Origin: an uncultured Aquimarina sp.
Lineage (GTDB): Bacteria > Bacteroidota > Bacteroidia > Flavobacteriales > Flavobacteriaceae
Assembly: GCA_947489195.1 (NCBI GenBank)
Contig: CANLCT010000004.1
Span: forward strand, 62,001-126,000
DNA: 64,000 nt
Direction of reading: 5' to 3'
How positions within the stretch are numbered: position 1 is the first letter of the stretch; each line of letters starts with the position of its first letter. A program made the position numbers and the translations under genes. Positions 9,181-18,532 of this stretch are shown here, in pieces. The notes under the pieces are model-generated. The model worked only from the letters and a program-made list of their open reading frames with translations. It ran no database searches and was not told the origin of the DNA.

Positions 9181-9288
9181 TTTATTAAAATTTTCATGAA
9201 CATAAGTCTTAAAAGACTGTTATAAAGTTGCTAATATGACTATTTTTTTAAGCAAAAAAAATAATATTTTATAGAATGAATCTCAACT

Positions 9289-10527
9289 CTATAAAAATGG
9301 ATCACTCCATTTTTCATTAGTATATACATCTGATCCTGAAAGTGTTTTTATAAAAGCCTCTAAGGCTACCATTTGATCATCTGATAAATTTAAGCGTTGT
9401 CCATTTTGCCCTGGTCCACCTTGTAATCTTCTATCTAAATCAGTATTTCCAGTTGGATCAATAGCATTATAATGCTCTAAAACCTCACGCATAGTAGTTT
9501 TGCTAGCATCGTGCATTAATGCACCATTTAACGTTCCCGATGTATTAAAAATATCACGTAGCGTAGGAGCTCTTGTTACACTAACATCTATTTCATTGGT
9601 GCCAAAAATACTAATTATACCATTATTTCTTGAATTAGGATCAATATCAAATTCTGGTGCCCGGTGACAACCTGCACAACCTACTCCTCCCATATTAGGA
9701 GGTAGTAAAAACAATTGTTTCCCTAAATTTTCTTGTGTGGTAAAATTTGAAAAGTCTTGTGCATCATTTGCTGCAGTAATTCTTCCATTATCATATTTTG
9801 AATCAAAAGATTGGATACTTCTTATAAACTGTGCCAATGATTCTTGAATTCTATTTTCTGTAAGTAGCATATCTCCATATGCGAAATTGACTAATTCTTG
9901 GTAATAATCTAATGCATTTAGTTGAACTATTAAATCATTTAAAGTAGGTGCCCCATCTTGTCCACTAAACCCCATTTCCAAATGATCCTGAATGGGCTGC
10001 GTAGTTTGAGCTTCCAAACTTTCAGCACGTTCATCCCAAAAAAATTGATTTTCATCAGAAAATCGAGCATTAATCAAACGCATACTATGCCTCCCTGTTA
10101 CGCCATTCACTCCTTGACTTACTAAATCCGTATCTCCAAAAGCAAAAACTTGTTTATGGCATGAAGCGCAAGAAATAGTATTGTTAGAAGACATTTTTTT
10201 ATCATAAAATAACACCCGCCCTAATGTTGCTTTAGCGTTAGTTATTTCGTTACCCACTGTATTGTCTTTTTCAATATAATTAGGAATTGTTTGGTTTTCA
10301 TAATTCTGTAAACGTTCTAAATCTAATGTTTCATTAAAATAATTACTCAAAACGCTTTCCAAGTCTTCATTACCTGTTACAACAGTTTCTTCATCATTTT
10401 CTGTCGACTGATTATTAACTGATGTTAATTCACCCTCATCAGAGGCACAGGATATCATACAAAATAGGATAGCAAATGAACTGATTAAAATAGTTCTCTT
10501 ATTATATTTTCTACTTTTATTTTGCAT
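9289..10527 (-). CDS. Di-haem cytochrome c peroxidase lipoprotein (MauG/CcpA family)
   Basis: The reading frame opens at 10557, but the start at 10525-10527 is preferred because it puts MQNKSRK directly before a lipoprotein signal (hydrophobic ILISSFAILF, lipobox Cys in MISC). That gives 412 residues. There are two haem c sites: CASCH at about residue 120 and CAGCH at about 284, each with the axial His. The segments RVLFYDKKMSSNNTISC and NARFSDENQFFWDERAESLEAQ are typical of bacterial cytochrome c peroxidases and MauG-like proteins. It should sit in the periplasm anchored to a membrane and reduce hydrogen peroxide, or oxidise a partner protein. It stands alone; cytochrome maturation would use the CcsBA protein encoded at 49351. 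Confidence 0.9.
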   Translation of the reverse strand: MQNKSRKYNKRTILISSFAILFCMISCASDEGELTSVNNQSTENDEETVVTGNEDLESVLSNYFNETLDLERLQNYENQTIPNYIEKDNTVGNEITNAKATLGRVLFYDKKMSSNNTISCASCHKQVFAFGDTDLVSQGVNGVTGRHSMRLINARFSDENQFFWDERAESLEAQTTQPIQDHLEMGFSGQDGAPTLNDLIVQLNALDYYQELVNFAYGDMLLTENRIQESLAQFIRSIQSFDSKYDNGRITAANDAQDFSNFTTQENLGKQLFLLPPNMGGVGCAGCHRAPEFDIDPNSRNNGIISIFGTNEIDVSVTRAPTLRDIFNTSGTLNGALMHDASKTTMREVLEHYNAIDPTGNTDLDRRLQGGPGQNGQRLNLSDDQMVALEAFIKTLSGSDVYTNEKWSDPFL

Positions 10528-10667
10528 AATTAAATGTTTAATGGTTAGTAAATACATACAAATACAATATGTTTCTTTACTTTTTTAGACTGTAAATAAG
10601 CATAAAGGTTTAATTTAATTAATATTTATTTAACAAGTTAATTCTTACTAATAAAATTAATAATAAA

Positions 10668-10708
10668 ATGGAAATAATCCAAAATATTGGATTATTTCCA
10701 TAAATTTG
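10668..10708 (+). promoter_or_regulatory. Operator-like palindrome overlapping the umuC promoter
   Basis: A 14-bp inverted repeat (ATGGAAATAATCCA, 6-base spacer, TGGATTATTTCCAT, 10668-10701) runs directly into a Bacteroidota -7 box TAAATTTG (10701-10708). The umuC ATG is at 10713, so transcription would begin at or very near the start codon. A repressor bound here would block polymerase. An SOS-type control would fit the damage-response genes downstream, but the regulator is unknown. Confidence 0.6.
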
Positions 10709-10712
10709 TATC

Positions 10713-11963
10713 ATGTTTGCTTTAATTGATTGTAACAATTTTTACGCGAGTTGTGAGCGTGTATTTAAACCTTCATTAATAGGAAAACCCATTGTAGTTC
10801 TTTCAAATAACGATGGATGCATTATTGCGCGTAGTGATGAAGCGAAACCTTTTATTCCCATGGGGGCTTCCACGCATAAATATGAAGCTGTATTTAAACA
10901 ACATAATATTCATGTTTTTTCGTCCAATTATGCATTATATGGAGATATTAGTCAACGTATTATGACAATTATTAAAAAGTATAGTCCTAATATAGAAATA
11001 TACTCTATTGATGAAGCTTTTGTGCAATTTTCAGGTTATGAAAATTATGATTTGAATGGCTATTGCTTACAATTAAAAAATGAAGTTTTTCAAAGCTTAG
11101 GAATGCCCATCAGTATAGGGGTTGCTCCAACTAAAGCTTTAGCTAAAATAGCGAATAAAATTGCAAAAAAATTCAAAAAACAGACTCTGGAAGTGTATGT
11201 TATTGATAGTGAAGAAAAGCGAATAAAGGCTTTAAAATGGACAAAAATTGAAGCTGTTTGGGGTATTGGAACAGGTATTGCCGCTCGTTTAAAATTGAAA
11301 AATATTAATTGTGCTTATGAGTTTACGCAACTCCCTAAAACTTTTGTACAAAAAGAATTTAGTATTGTTGGATTACGTTTATTTAAAGATTTATGTGGCG
11401 AACCTACATTACAACTAGATGAAGTAAAAAATAAGAAAGCCATTGCCACTACACGTACTCTAAAAATTATTTCTAAAGATTGGGAACTCATTAAAGAACG
11501 TATTGTCACTTTTGCTATTACTTGTGCCGAAAAATTACGAAAACAAAATTCTGTAGCTAATGTGGTGTATGTGTTTATAAAAACTAATAAAAAACGTACG
11601 CATTTAAAACAATATTCTAATAGCATAGCACTTAACTTACCTTATGCCAGTGATTCCAATATTACCATATCTCAGTGCGCTATTAAAGCCTTACAACATA
11701 TTTATAAACCAGGTTATTATTACAAAAAAGTAGGTGTAATTATTATGGGAATCACTCCTAACACAAATAGACAATTAAACTTGTTTAGTAGCGAAGATAC
11801 GAGGCATGTTGCATTAATGAGATCTATAGATGCTACAAATCAAAAATACAATGATTCTATACGTTTGGCCTCGCAGGATTTAGGCAAAAAATGGAAAATG
11901 AAGCAAGAACGCCTTTCGCCTTCGTATACTACAAATTGGGATGATATTTTAACAGTAAAATGA
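10713..11963 (+). CDS. umuC: DNA polymerase V catalytic subunit UmuC (Y family)
   Basis: A 416-residue error-prone translesion polymerase. The metal-binding acidic residues are in [12 protein letters not shown] (Asp6) and SIDEAF (Asp100, Glu101). [11 protein letters not shown] and [18 protein letters not shown] are the finger/palm signatures, and [12 protein letters not shown] is the helix-hairpin-helix of the thumb. The C-terminal little-finger and UmuC-specific tail are full length. It overlaps the next gene, umuD, by 4 bases (ATGA), so it is co-translated. In E. coli the order is umuD then umuC; here it is reversed. Expression is probably damage-regulated through the palindrome upstream. 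Confidence 0.95.
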   Translation: MFALIDCNNFYASCERVFKPSLIGKPIVVLSNNDGCIIARSDEAKPFIPMGASTHKYEAVFKQHNIHVFSSNYALYGDISQRIMTIIKKYSPNIEIYSIDEAFVQFSGYENYDLNGYCLQLKNEVFQSLGMPISIGVAPTKALAKIANKIAKKFKKQTLEVYVIDSEEKRIKALKWTKIEAVWGIGTGIAARLKLKNINCAYEFTQLPKTFVQKEFSIVGLRLFKDLCGEPTLQLDEVKNKKAIATTRTLKIISKDWELIKERIVTFAITCAEKLRKQNSVANVVYVFIKTNKKRTHLKQYSNSIALNLPYASDSNITISQCAIKALQHIYKPGYYYKKVGVIIMGITPNTNRQLNLFSSEDTRHVALMRSIDATNQKYNDSIRLASQDLGKKWKMKQERLSPSYTTNWDDILTVK

Positions 11964-12382
11964 AAATTACACTATACCAACTTCAAAAAGAAAAACAACA
12001 AAAAATTACTTTCGTTGATACGGGTATTTCAGCTGGCTTTCCCTCTCCTGCCGAAGATTTTACTCAAAAAAAACTAAGTTTAGATGATAAATTGGTTCAA
12101 AACAAAGAAGCTACCTTTTATGCTAGAGTTCAAGGGGTATCTATGATTAATGCAGGCTTAGATGATGGTGATTTATTAGTTATTGATCGAAGCATTTCAC
12201 CCCAAAATAATCATATTGCTGTTTGCTATTTAAACAATGAATTCACTGTAAAAAGGCTAGCTATTGATAAAAACAAAATCACCCTTGTTCCCGAAAATAA
12301 TGATTACAAAAAAATTGAAATAACCGATGGAAATGAGCTTATTATCTGGGGTATTGTTACTTATGTAATTAAAAAAGTATAG
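11960..12382 (+). CDS. umuD: UmuD-like S24 autopeptidase
   Basis: A 140-residue LexA/UmuD-family protein. The self-cleavage site is [10 protein letters not shown], with scissile Ala25-Gly26. The catalytic dyad is Ser61 ([10 protein letters not shown]) and Lys98 (FTVKRL). Spacing and length match E. coli UmuD (Ser60/Lys97) almost exactly, and there is no DNA-binding domain, so it is not LexA. After RecA-stimulated cleavage the product should join UmuC to form polymerase V. It starts within the umuC stop codon region and ends 14 bases before the convergent trmH gene. Confidence 0.93.
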   Translation: MKITLYQLQKEKQQKITFVDTGISAGFPSPAEDFTQKKLSLDDKLVQNKEATFYARVQGVSMINAGLDDGDLLVIDRSISPQNNHIAVCYLNNEFTVKRLAIDKNKITLVPENNDYKKIEITDGNELIIWGIVTYVIKKV

Positions 12383-12396
12383 TATAAAAAATTATT

Positions 12397-13071
12397 TCAC
12401 GCTTCTCCTTCTTCTTTTTGAGCATGGTAACGTTCAATAATACGCTCATGGCTTTTTAAAACTTTACACACCCAATCATAACGTTTTTCCAAAACTTCTT
12501 GATGACTCAACCTCCAATTAATTGTTGATTTTCGTAATTCTTGAGTTACATGTTGTAAAATAATGGCTGCACAAACTGAAATATTTAAACTTTCGGTAAA
12601 GCCAAACATAGGAATATTTAATTGAACATCGGACTGATCTAATACGTAATCACTTAAACCAGTATCTTCTTTTCCAAAAAAGAATACAGCTGGTTTTGAA
12701 ATATCGAATTCAGCTAATGTAACACAATTATTTCCATGAGGTGAAGTAGCTACTATTTGATAACCTTTTTCTTTTAAAGTACTTACACAAGATTTTGTTG
12801 AATGATATCGATGAATGTCGACCCATTTTTGAGCCCCCATAGCAATTTCACGATCAATTTTACGTACATTACGTTCTTCAATCACATGAACATCTTGTAC
12901 TCCAAAAACATCACAACTACGCATTACAGCACTTGTATTATGTAATTGATACACATCTTCAATAGCAACGGTAAAATGTCGAGTGCGCTCACTAAGTACA
13001 CTATGATTATTTTGCTGACGTCTTTCGGTTAAAAAACTTTCGAGATAGGCAACTAATTCCTCTGTATACAT
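12397..13071 (-). CDS. trmH: tRNA (guanosine-2'-O-)-methyltransferase, TrmH/SpoU family
   Basis: A 224-residue SPOUT methyltransferase. All three SpoU motifs are visible: HNTSAVMRSCDVFGVQDVHV (motif 1, with the catalytic Arg in MRSC), FFFGKEDTGLS (motif 2) and MFGFTESLNISVCAAIILQ (motif 3). The C-terminal extension with RLSHQEVLEKRYDW fits TrmH, which methylates G18 in the D-loop of tRNAs. Other SpoU subfamilies are less likely given the N-terminal length. It lies 6 bases downstream of the SPOR-domain gene and is probably co-transcribed with it. Confidence 0.88.
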   Translation of the reverse strand: MYTEELVAYLESFLTERRQQNNHSVLSERTRHFTVAIEDVYQLHNTSAVMRSCDVFGVQDVHVIEERNVRKIDREIAMGAQKWVDIHRYHSTKSCVSTLKEKGYQIVATSPHGNNCVTLAEFDISKPAVFFFGKEDTGLSDYVLDQSDVQLNIPMFGFTESLNISVCAAIILQHVTQELRKSTINWRLSHQEVLEKRYDWVCKVLKSHERIIERYHAQKEEGEA

Positions 13072-13077
13072 TTAAAG

Positions 13078-13629
13078 CTATTTTAATGGTCTTTTTATAC
13101 CATTTTCAAGTCTAACTAAAAAAGCTTTATCAAATTTTGTAGTTGCATGTATTTTTTTGGCATATACTTTTGCCTCAGAAAGTGAGCTGAATTTACCAGA
13201 AAAATAACGGTAAAACCCATCTTCCATTTTTGTATAAAAAGCAGGAGTATTCTGAAAAAAACCTTCTTTAATGTTAACTTTTGATGCTGCTAATTGTACA
13301 CTAAAAAAATCTTTATCCAGCCTATTTTCTATTGCTAAAAGATGAATTCCCTTTTTCTTAACAGTCGTTTCCTTTTCTATTTTAACTGCTTCCGGTACTT
13401 CTTTTTTTGTTTCTTCTAATTCTAAAGCTACTGCCTCTTTAGCTTTTGTTCTTTTAATTTCTTCTTGAATTAAAGTTTTTTCTTTAGGAATCTTTTTTTC
13501 TGAAACATCTTTTTTTAAGGTTCTTCTTAAAATAGAAGCATTTACCATTAAAGGATCTGTATTTGCTAATTGACTAAAAGATGTTAAACTAGTCACAAAA
13601 GCTAGTAGCAATAAAAAAATCTTTTTCAT
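13078..13629 (-). CDS. Secreted SPOR-domain-like protein
   Basis: A 183-residue exported protein with a clear signal peptide (MKKIFLLLLAFVTSLTSFSQ). A charged, low-complexity Lys/Glu linker spans about residues 35-95. The C-terminal part from FFSVQLAASKVNIKEG to FLVRLENGIKRP resembles a SPOR domain, including a YRYFSGKFSSLSEAKVYAKKI segment. SPOR domains bind denuded peptidoglycan, so a cell-envelope role in the periplasm is likely. The pairing with trmH looks like simple operon sharing. The SPOR assignment rests on pattern only. Confidence 0.7.
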   Translation of the reverse strand: MKKIFLLLLAFVTSLTSFSQLANTDPLMVNASILRRTLKKDVSEKKIPKEKTLIQEEIKRTKAKEAVALELEETKKEVPEAVKIEKETTVKKKGIHLLAIENRLDKDFFSVQLAASKVNIKEGFFQNTPAFYTKMEDGFYRYFSGKFSSLSEAKVYAKKIHATTKFDKAFLVRLENGIKRPLK

Positions 13630-13838
13630 AGAGCAGAAATTAAAGCGTAAATATACTAATTATTCTGACAGAATTAAAAAAACTCATTAATATACGATTT
13701 TTAAGCTAAAAATCAATATTATCCAGAAAATAAAAAGCAAGTAAATGACTAAATAGTTATTAAAAAGAAACCTAAAAACGGTAATTTTGATTTTTATAAA
13801 TATCTAAAAATATTTAATTTCAAAAACACGCCTAACTA

Positions 13839-14669
13839 ATGTCATTAATAGCATTAAAAAATTATAGTATTACTAAATATTCGGATACAGAAACGTGTCG
13901 AGTAAATGATTTAATAGCTATTGAAGAACCTTTACAAATTATATTAATACACAGTGGCAAAGATCAAGAAACGCCACTTACTATTACCATGCGTAGTCCT
14001 GGTAATGATTTTGATTTAGCTATTGGTTTACTTTACAGTGAAGGAATAATTAGTTCTATTAATGATATAGAACACATTAGGTATTGTAATACTGTCGCAG
14101 AAGAAAATAAAAAGAATACTCTTAAAATTACGCTTAAACCTGAAGTTGTTGTTAATTTGAATCACATAAAACGTAGTTTTTTAAGTAACTCTAGCTGCGG
14201 CATATGTGGCAAACAGTTATTATCTCAATTATGTGAGGTATTGCCTAAACAAACTTTTTCACAAAAAATTCCTGTTGATTTTTTATTAAAATTACCAGAA
14301 ATTTTAAAGTCTGAGCAATTATTGTTTAAACATACTGGTGGCATTCATGCTTGTGCCCTAGTAACTTCTAACGGAAGTTTACTAACCGTAAAAGAAGATA
14401 TTGGTCGCCATAATGCTTTTGACAAACTAATTGGCTATCAACTTACAAAAAAAGAATCTTTTTCAAATACAATAGCCGTTTTAAGTGGACGTATTGGATA
14501 TGAAATGGCTCAAAAAGCAGCAAAAGCAGGTATCCCAATTATTGTTGCTATTGGTGCTCCTACTAGTTTAGCTATTGAAATAGCGAAACAAACTGGGATT
14601 TGTTTGATTGGTTTTGTAAAAAAAACTAGTTTAAATATATATACAAAACCCGAATATATTAAAACTTAA
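13839..14669 (+). CDS. fdhD: Formate dehydrogenase sulfurtransferase FdhD
   Basis: A 276-residue FdhD-family protein. The functional cysteine loop SSCGICGK (Cys120 and Cys123) is intact. Further family segments are MRSPGNDFDLAIGLLYSEGI, FKHTGGIHACALV and VKEDIGRHNAFDKLIG. FdhD transfers sulfur from a cysteine desulfurase to the molybdenum cofactor of formate dehydrogenase, in the cytoplasm. No formate dehydrogenase or molybdopterin gene is in this window, so its client lies elsewhere. It is monocistronic and followed by a strong terminator. Confidence 0.93.
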   Translation: MSLIALKNYSITKYSDTETCRVNDLIAIEEPLQIILIHSGKDQETPLTITMRSPGNDFDLAIGLLYSEGIISSINDIEHIRYCNTVAEENKKNTLKITLKPEVVVNLNHIKRSFLSNSSCGICGKQLLSQLCEVLPKQTFSQKIPVDFLLKLPEILKSEQLLFKHTGGIHACALVTSNGSLLTVKEDIGRHNAFDKLIGYQLTKKESFSNTIAVLSGRIGYEMAQKAAKAGIPIIVAIGAPTSLAIEIAKQTGICLIGFVKKTSLNIYTKPEYIKT

Positions 14670-14696
14670 TCAATTGCTTTAAAAGTGGTATTATAT

Positions 14697-14732
14697 AAAA
14701 AGATCCTTAATAATAATTTTAAGGATCTTTTT
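14697..14732. terminator. Bidirectional terminator between fdhD and ettA
   Basis: AAAAAGATCCTTA and TAAGGATCTTTTT pair perfectly around a short AT loop. The T-runs on both strands serve the two convergent genes. Confidence 0.8.
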
Positions 14733-14765
14733 CTTATCTATTACAAAACTTAGGTTAATAAAAAA

Positions 14766-16457
14766 TTAGCGGACTAGTTTTTTATATTTAATACGTTTTG
14801 GCATTAAATCACCACCTAAACGTTTCTTTTTATTCTCTTCATAATCAGAAAAACTTCCTTCAAAGAAATAGACTTGTGAATCTCCTTCAAAAGCTAGTAT
14901 ATGAGTACAAATACGATCTAAAAACCAACGGTCGTGACTAATTACTACTGCACAACCTGCAAAGTTTTCTAATCCTTCTTCTAAAGCTCTAAGTGTATTT
15001 ACATCTAAATCATTGGTAGGTTCATCCAATAATAGCACGTTTCCTTCTTCTTTCAACGTCATAGCTAAATGCAAACGGTTACGCTCACCTCCAGATAATG
15101 TTGCTACTTTTTTATTTTGTTCGCTTCCACTGAAGTTAAAACGACTCAAATAAGCTCTAGAGTTTACTTGACGACCACCCATCATAACTAATTCTTGCTC
15201 GTCAGAAAAGTTTTGCCAAATTGTTTTTTCAGAATCAATATTACTATGCGCTTGATCTACATAGGCTATTTTAGCAGTTTCACCAACGGCGAAAGCTCCT
15301 TTATCGGGTTGCTCCTCGCCCATGATCATTTTAAAAATAGTGGTTTTACCGGCTCCATTTGGTCCTATAATTCCAACAATTCCTGCTTGAGGTAAATTAA
15401 AATTTAAATCTTCATATAATAATTTATCATCAAAAGCTTTACTCACGCCCGTAGCTTCGATAACATTTGTTCCTAAACGCGGACCGTTAGGAATGTATAT
15501 TTCTAACTTTTCATCAACTTGCTTTTGGTCTTGACTCATTAACTTGTCATAGTTCTTCAAACGCGCTTTTTGCTTGGTTTGACGTCCTTTTGCTCCTTGC
15601 TTTACCCACTCTAACTCTCGTTCTAAAGTTTTTTGACGTTTAGAAGCCGTTTTAGACTCTTGAGCCATACGCTTAGATTTTTGATCAAGCCATGAAGAAT
15701 AATTCCCTTTCCAAGGAATTCCTTCTCCTCTATCTAATTCCAAAATCCAACCAGCAATATTATCTAAGAAATACCTATCGTGGGTAACAGCAATAACGGT
15801 TCCTTTATATTGCGCTAAATGATGCTCTAACCAATGTACCGATTCTGCATCTAAGTGGTTAGTAGGTTCATCTAAAAGCAATACATCGGGCTCTTGTAAT
15901 AATAATCTACATAAAGCAACACGACGTTTTTCTCCACCAGAAAGGGGTCCTATTTTTTTATCGCCATCGGGAGTACGCAATGCATCCATGGCAATTTCAA
16001 GTTTGGTATCTAATTCCCAAGCACCCGCAGCATCAATTTCATCTTGTAATACTGCTTGACGCGCCATTAGCTTTTCCATCTTGTCTGGATCGCTATATAC
16101 TTCTTCTAATCCAAATTGATCGTTAATAGAATTATATTCGTCAAGAATAGCAACTGTTGCTGCTGCACCTTCTTTAACTACTTCTAAAACTGTTTTTTCT
16201 GGATCTAATTCTGGTTCTTGCTCTAAATAACCTACCGTATAGCCTTGTGAAAACACCACATCTCCTTGGTAATTATTATCTACCCCTGCTATAATTTTAA
16301 GTAATGTAGACTTACCCGAACCATTAAGTCCTAAAATTCCAATTTTAGCTCCATAGAAAAAGCTTAAATATATGTTTTTAAGTACCGGTGTATTAGCACT
16401 TTTATACGTTTTTGTTAACCCCGACATGGAGAAAATAATCTTCTTATCGTCTGACAT
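14766..16457 (-). CDS. ettA: Energy-dependent translational throttle protein EttA (ABC-F ATPase)
   Basis: A 563-residue protein with two ABC ATPase domains and no membrane part. The first has Walker A GLNGSGKST, signature LSGGEKRRVAL and Walker B VLLLDEPTNHLD. The second has GPNGAGKTT, LSGGERNRLHL and VLLLDEPTNDLD. Between them is the ABC-F linker with the charged P-site tRNA interaction region (KRMAQESKTASKRQ to GRQTKQKARLKNYDKLM). The length and the AWELDTKLEIAMDALR arm match EttA rather than Uup or antibiotic-resistance ABC-F proteins. EttA binds the ribosomal E site and gates the first steps of elongation according to the ATP/ADP ratio. Confidence 0.93.
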   Translation of the reverse strand: MSDDKKIIFSMSGLTKTYKSANTPVLKNIYLSFFYGAKIGILGLNGSGKSTLLKIIAGVDNNYQGDVVFSQGYTVGYLEQEPELDPEKTVLEVVKEGAAATVAILDEYNSINDQFGLEEVYSDPDKMEKLMARQAVLQDEIDAAGAWELDTKLEIAMDALRTPDGDKKIGPLSGGEKRRVALCRLLLQEPDVLLLDEPTNHLDAESVHWLEHHLAQYKGTVIAVTHDRYFLDNIAGWILELDRGEGIPWKGNYSSWLDQKSKRMAQESKTASKRQKTLERELEWVKQGAKGRQTKQKARLKNYDKLMSQDQKQVDEKLEIYIPNGPRLGTNVIEATGVSKAFDDKLLYEDLNFNLPQAGIVGIIGPNGAGKTTIFKMIMGEEQPDKGAFAVGETAKIAYVDQAHSNIDSEKTIWQNFSDEQELVMMGGRQVNSRAYLSRFNFSGSEQNKKVATLSGGERNRLHLAMTLKEEGNVLLLDEPTNDLDVNTLRALEEGLENFAGCAVVISHDRWFLDRICTHILAFEGDSQVYFFEGSFSDYEENKKKRLGGDLMPKRIKYKKLVR

Positions 16458-16789
16458 TTTTTATGCGATTAAAAATGGTTTTTATTCTTTTACAAATCTA
16501 CAAAGTTCGAGGACTAATTTTACTAGAAAAACTAACTAATAAGTTAATATTTTCAATTTCATTCCAAAAACAAATCTTTTAAGTCTAAAACAATAATAAC
16601 AAGTATGATTACAACATCATAAAATTTTAACATCTATAATTCAGTAGTTTAAAATCAAAATAACACCATTAAACCCTAAAAAACAACCAAACACCCCACA
16701 TTAAATATATTTTAAAATTAAAACACCTTTTAATTGTAGGTAAAATCTGGTATTTATATATTCGCCAGCTAATTACAAAAACTGTTTCA
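16458..16789. other. Divergent promoter region between ettA and the secreted-protein gene
   Basis: This 332-base AT-rich interval has no gene. It contains the -7 box for ettA at 16493-16500 and a promoter-like pair for the plus-strand gene: TTG at 16734-16736, a 20-base spacer and TATATTCG at 16757-16764. I see no other structure. Confidence 0.5.
16493..16500 (-). promoter_or_regulatory. Bacteroidota -7 box for ettA
   Basis: On the minus strand TAGATTTG is an exact TAnnTTTG match, 36 bases upstream of the ettA start codon. No convincing -33 box was fixed, so only the -7 element is called. Confidence 0.45.
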
Positions 16790-18442
16790 ATGAAATTAAA
16801 ATTACCCATTTTATTATTAATCTTTTTTAGCGTTTTTTTAAGTTACGCTCAACATGATGAACTTGGAAATATCTCTATCAATTATGGAGAAGAAATTACC
16901 GAAGAAAAGGGAAAAATTATATATATCATAGGTCAAACCAATGATAAAATTTATGCACTTGGCCTAAAAGGAAAAAATAAATATTTTCTAAAAGTATTTG
17001 GTGCCGAAAAAATGAATCTTTTAAGTAATAATCAAATCAAACTTCCAGATGTAAAAAAGAAAAAACTCACATTTGAAGAGATCGTATTACTAGAAGACAA
17101 ACTTTATATATTAGGTAGCTATTTAGATAAAAAAAATAAGGCTTTTAAATTAGAAGCTATTCCTGTTAGCGAAGATGGTATACTTAGTGAAAATACAGTA
17201 AATCTATTTAGTTCTTCAATAGCTAAAAACTCACAAAAAGGTAATTTTTATTTTAAGATTTCTCCAAACAGAAATCAAATATTAGCATTACATGCAGGAC
17301 TTTATTCAAAAGAAGATGCTATTAAATATAATTTAAAATTAATTGATGCTAATCTTAACATAGTAGCTAAACATGCCGAAAAAGTTAGTTTTACTGATAA
17401 AAAAAGGTATGAATTTGATATTAGTGATTTTTCTGTAAATACCAATGGTGATATTTTTCTTGTTACTAATGAAAGTTACCTTGATAAAAAGAAAAATACA
17501 ACTTTTGAAAATTTTGAAATTCATAGTTTTAAAAAAGCTAATAATTATGAAAAGGATATCATTCAAATTGACTTATCTGGTAACGAAATAATTAATTGCA
17601 GCGCTATTGCTACACACAATAATAAATTGCAATTATTAGGCTTTTATTCTAGCTTAAGAAAAAGTGGAAAACCTAATAAAGAACTAAAAGGTGTCTATAA
17701 CGGTACAATTGATTTAAATACAAATACAGCTGCAGAATTTAAGTTTAATGAGTTTGATTATGATACTAAAGTTAAACTTTTGGGTGAACGTAAGGCTTCA
17801 AAAGGAAAAGATTTAAAACCTAGATATAAAGTTCATACACTTATTGAAAAAGAAGATGGAGGAATCATTATGTTATCGGAACATTCATATGTTATTTATG
17901 GTAAAAGTTCAAAAATTGGCCCCATTAGTGTTACTCAGGTTGTTTATGTAAATAATGAAATCATAGTAACATCATTAGACAGTAATGGTGCTGTAGAATG
18001 GACAAATGTTGTTGCTAAAGAACAAAAAGCGGCTACAACAATTTTAGGCTTATCATTAAGTGCTAGTGGAGGAAATGCCTCTTTTTCTGTAAGTGCAGAA
18101 GCAAATATTCCATTAGTAGCATTAGGAAAAGGCCCAGAATACTTAAGTGCTATTCCTATTTATAAGGATAAAAAATTAACTGTTTTATTCAATGATAATC
18201 CAAAAAATAAAGGAATTACAAACATGGATGATATTAAACTTACAGGAAATTTCAATAAATCAAACATTACCGCTTTTGAATTTGATAATGAAGGGAACCT
18301 TACTCGTTTGGATAAAAACAGTGCTACTGAGGGGCAATTAGTTATAAGGCCTCAAATTTATTTTGATATTGATAGAGATGAATATATTATATATTCATCA
18401 AAAAAGTCAGTTGATAAACTTGGTCGTATGTTTATTGATTAA
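16790..18442 (+). CDS. Secreted protein of unknown function
   Basis: A 550-residue exported protein with a signal peptide ending at SYAQ (about residue 21). There is no lipobox, no membrane helix after the signal and no T9SS sorting domain. The alternating pattern of short strands (for example KIYALGLKGKNKYFLKVFG, LYILGSYLDKKNKAFKLEAI, KLQLLGFYSS and GGIIMLSEHSYVIYG) suggests a beta-propeller-like or repeated-strand fold. A Gly/Ser/Ala-rich stretch lies near residues 420-440. I do not recognise the family. It is monocistronic, with its own promoter and terminator. Confidence 0.65.
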   Translation: MKLKLPILLLIFFSVFLSYAQHDELGNISINYGEEITEEKGKIIYIIGQTNDKIYALGLKGKNKYFLKVFGAEKMNLLSNNQIKLPDVKKKKLTFEEIVLLEDKLYILGSYLDKKNKAFKLEAIPVSEDGILSENTVNLFSSSIAKNSQKGNFYFKISPNRNQILALHAGLYSKEDAIKYNLKLIDANLNIVAKHAEKVSFTDKKRYEFDISDFSVNTNGDIFLVTNESYLDKKKNTTFENFEIHSFKKANNYEKDIIQIDLSGNEIINCSAIATHNNKLQLLGFYSSLRKSGKPNKELKGVYNGTIDLNTNTAAEFKFNEFDYDTKVKLLGERKASKGKDLKPRYKVHTLIEKEDGGIIMLSEHSYVIYGKSSKIGPISVTQVVYVNNEIIVTSLDSNGAVEWTNVVAKEQKAATTILGLSLSASGGNASFSVSAEANIPLVALGKGPEYLSAIPIYKDKKLTVLFNDNPKNKGITNMDDIKLTGNFNKSNITAFEFDNEGNLTRLDKNSATEGQLVIRPQIYFDIDRDEYIIYSSKKSVDKLGRMFID

Positions 18443-18470
18443 TTACATTTAACCGACTGCCACAAAATTA

Positions 18471-18508
18471 AAAAACTCTGAGTTTAAATTAAAACTCAGA
18501 GTTTTTTT
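18471..18508. terminator. Bidirectional terminator between convergent genes
   Basis: AAAAACTCTGAGTTT and AAACTCAGAGTTTTTTT pair around a short AT loop, with T-runs on both strands. It serves the secreted-protein gene and the convergent protease gene. Confidence 0.85.
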
Positions 18509-18532
18509 ATGAATAAAATAAAAAAATATGAT

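Larger units (their letters stand above)
8701..9288. other. Gene-free interval with inverted repeats and possible gene relic
   Basis: No intact gene is present. It holds the upstream region of gdhA, an element bounded by inverted repeats (about 8744-8924), a short start-less open stretch (about 8990-9138) that reads LPYLKDLEFNVAETSLE and resembles nothing I know, and a perfect 13-bp hairpin at 9146-9180. The open stretch may be a relic of a lost gene. Confidence 0.5.
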
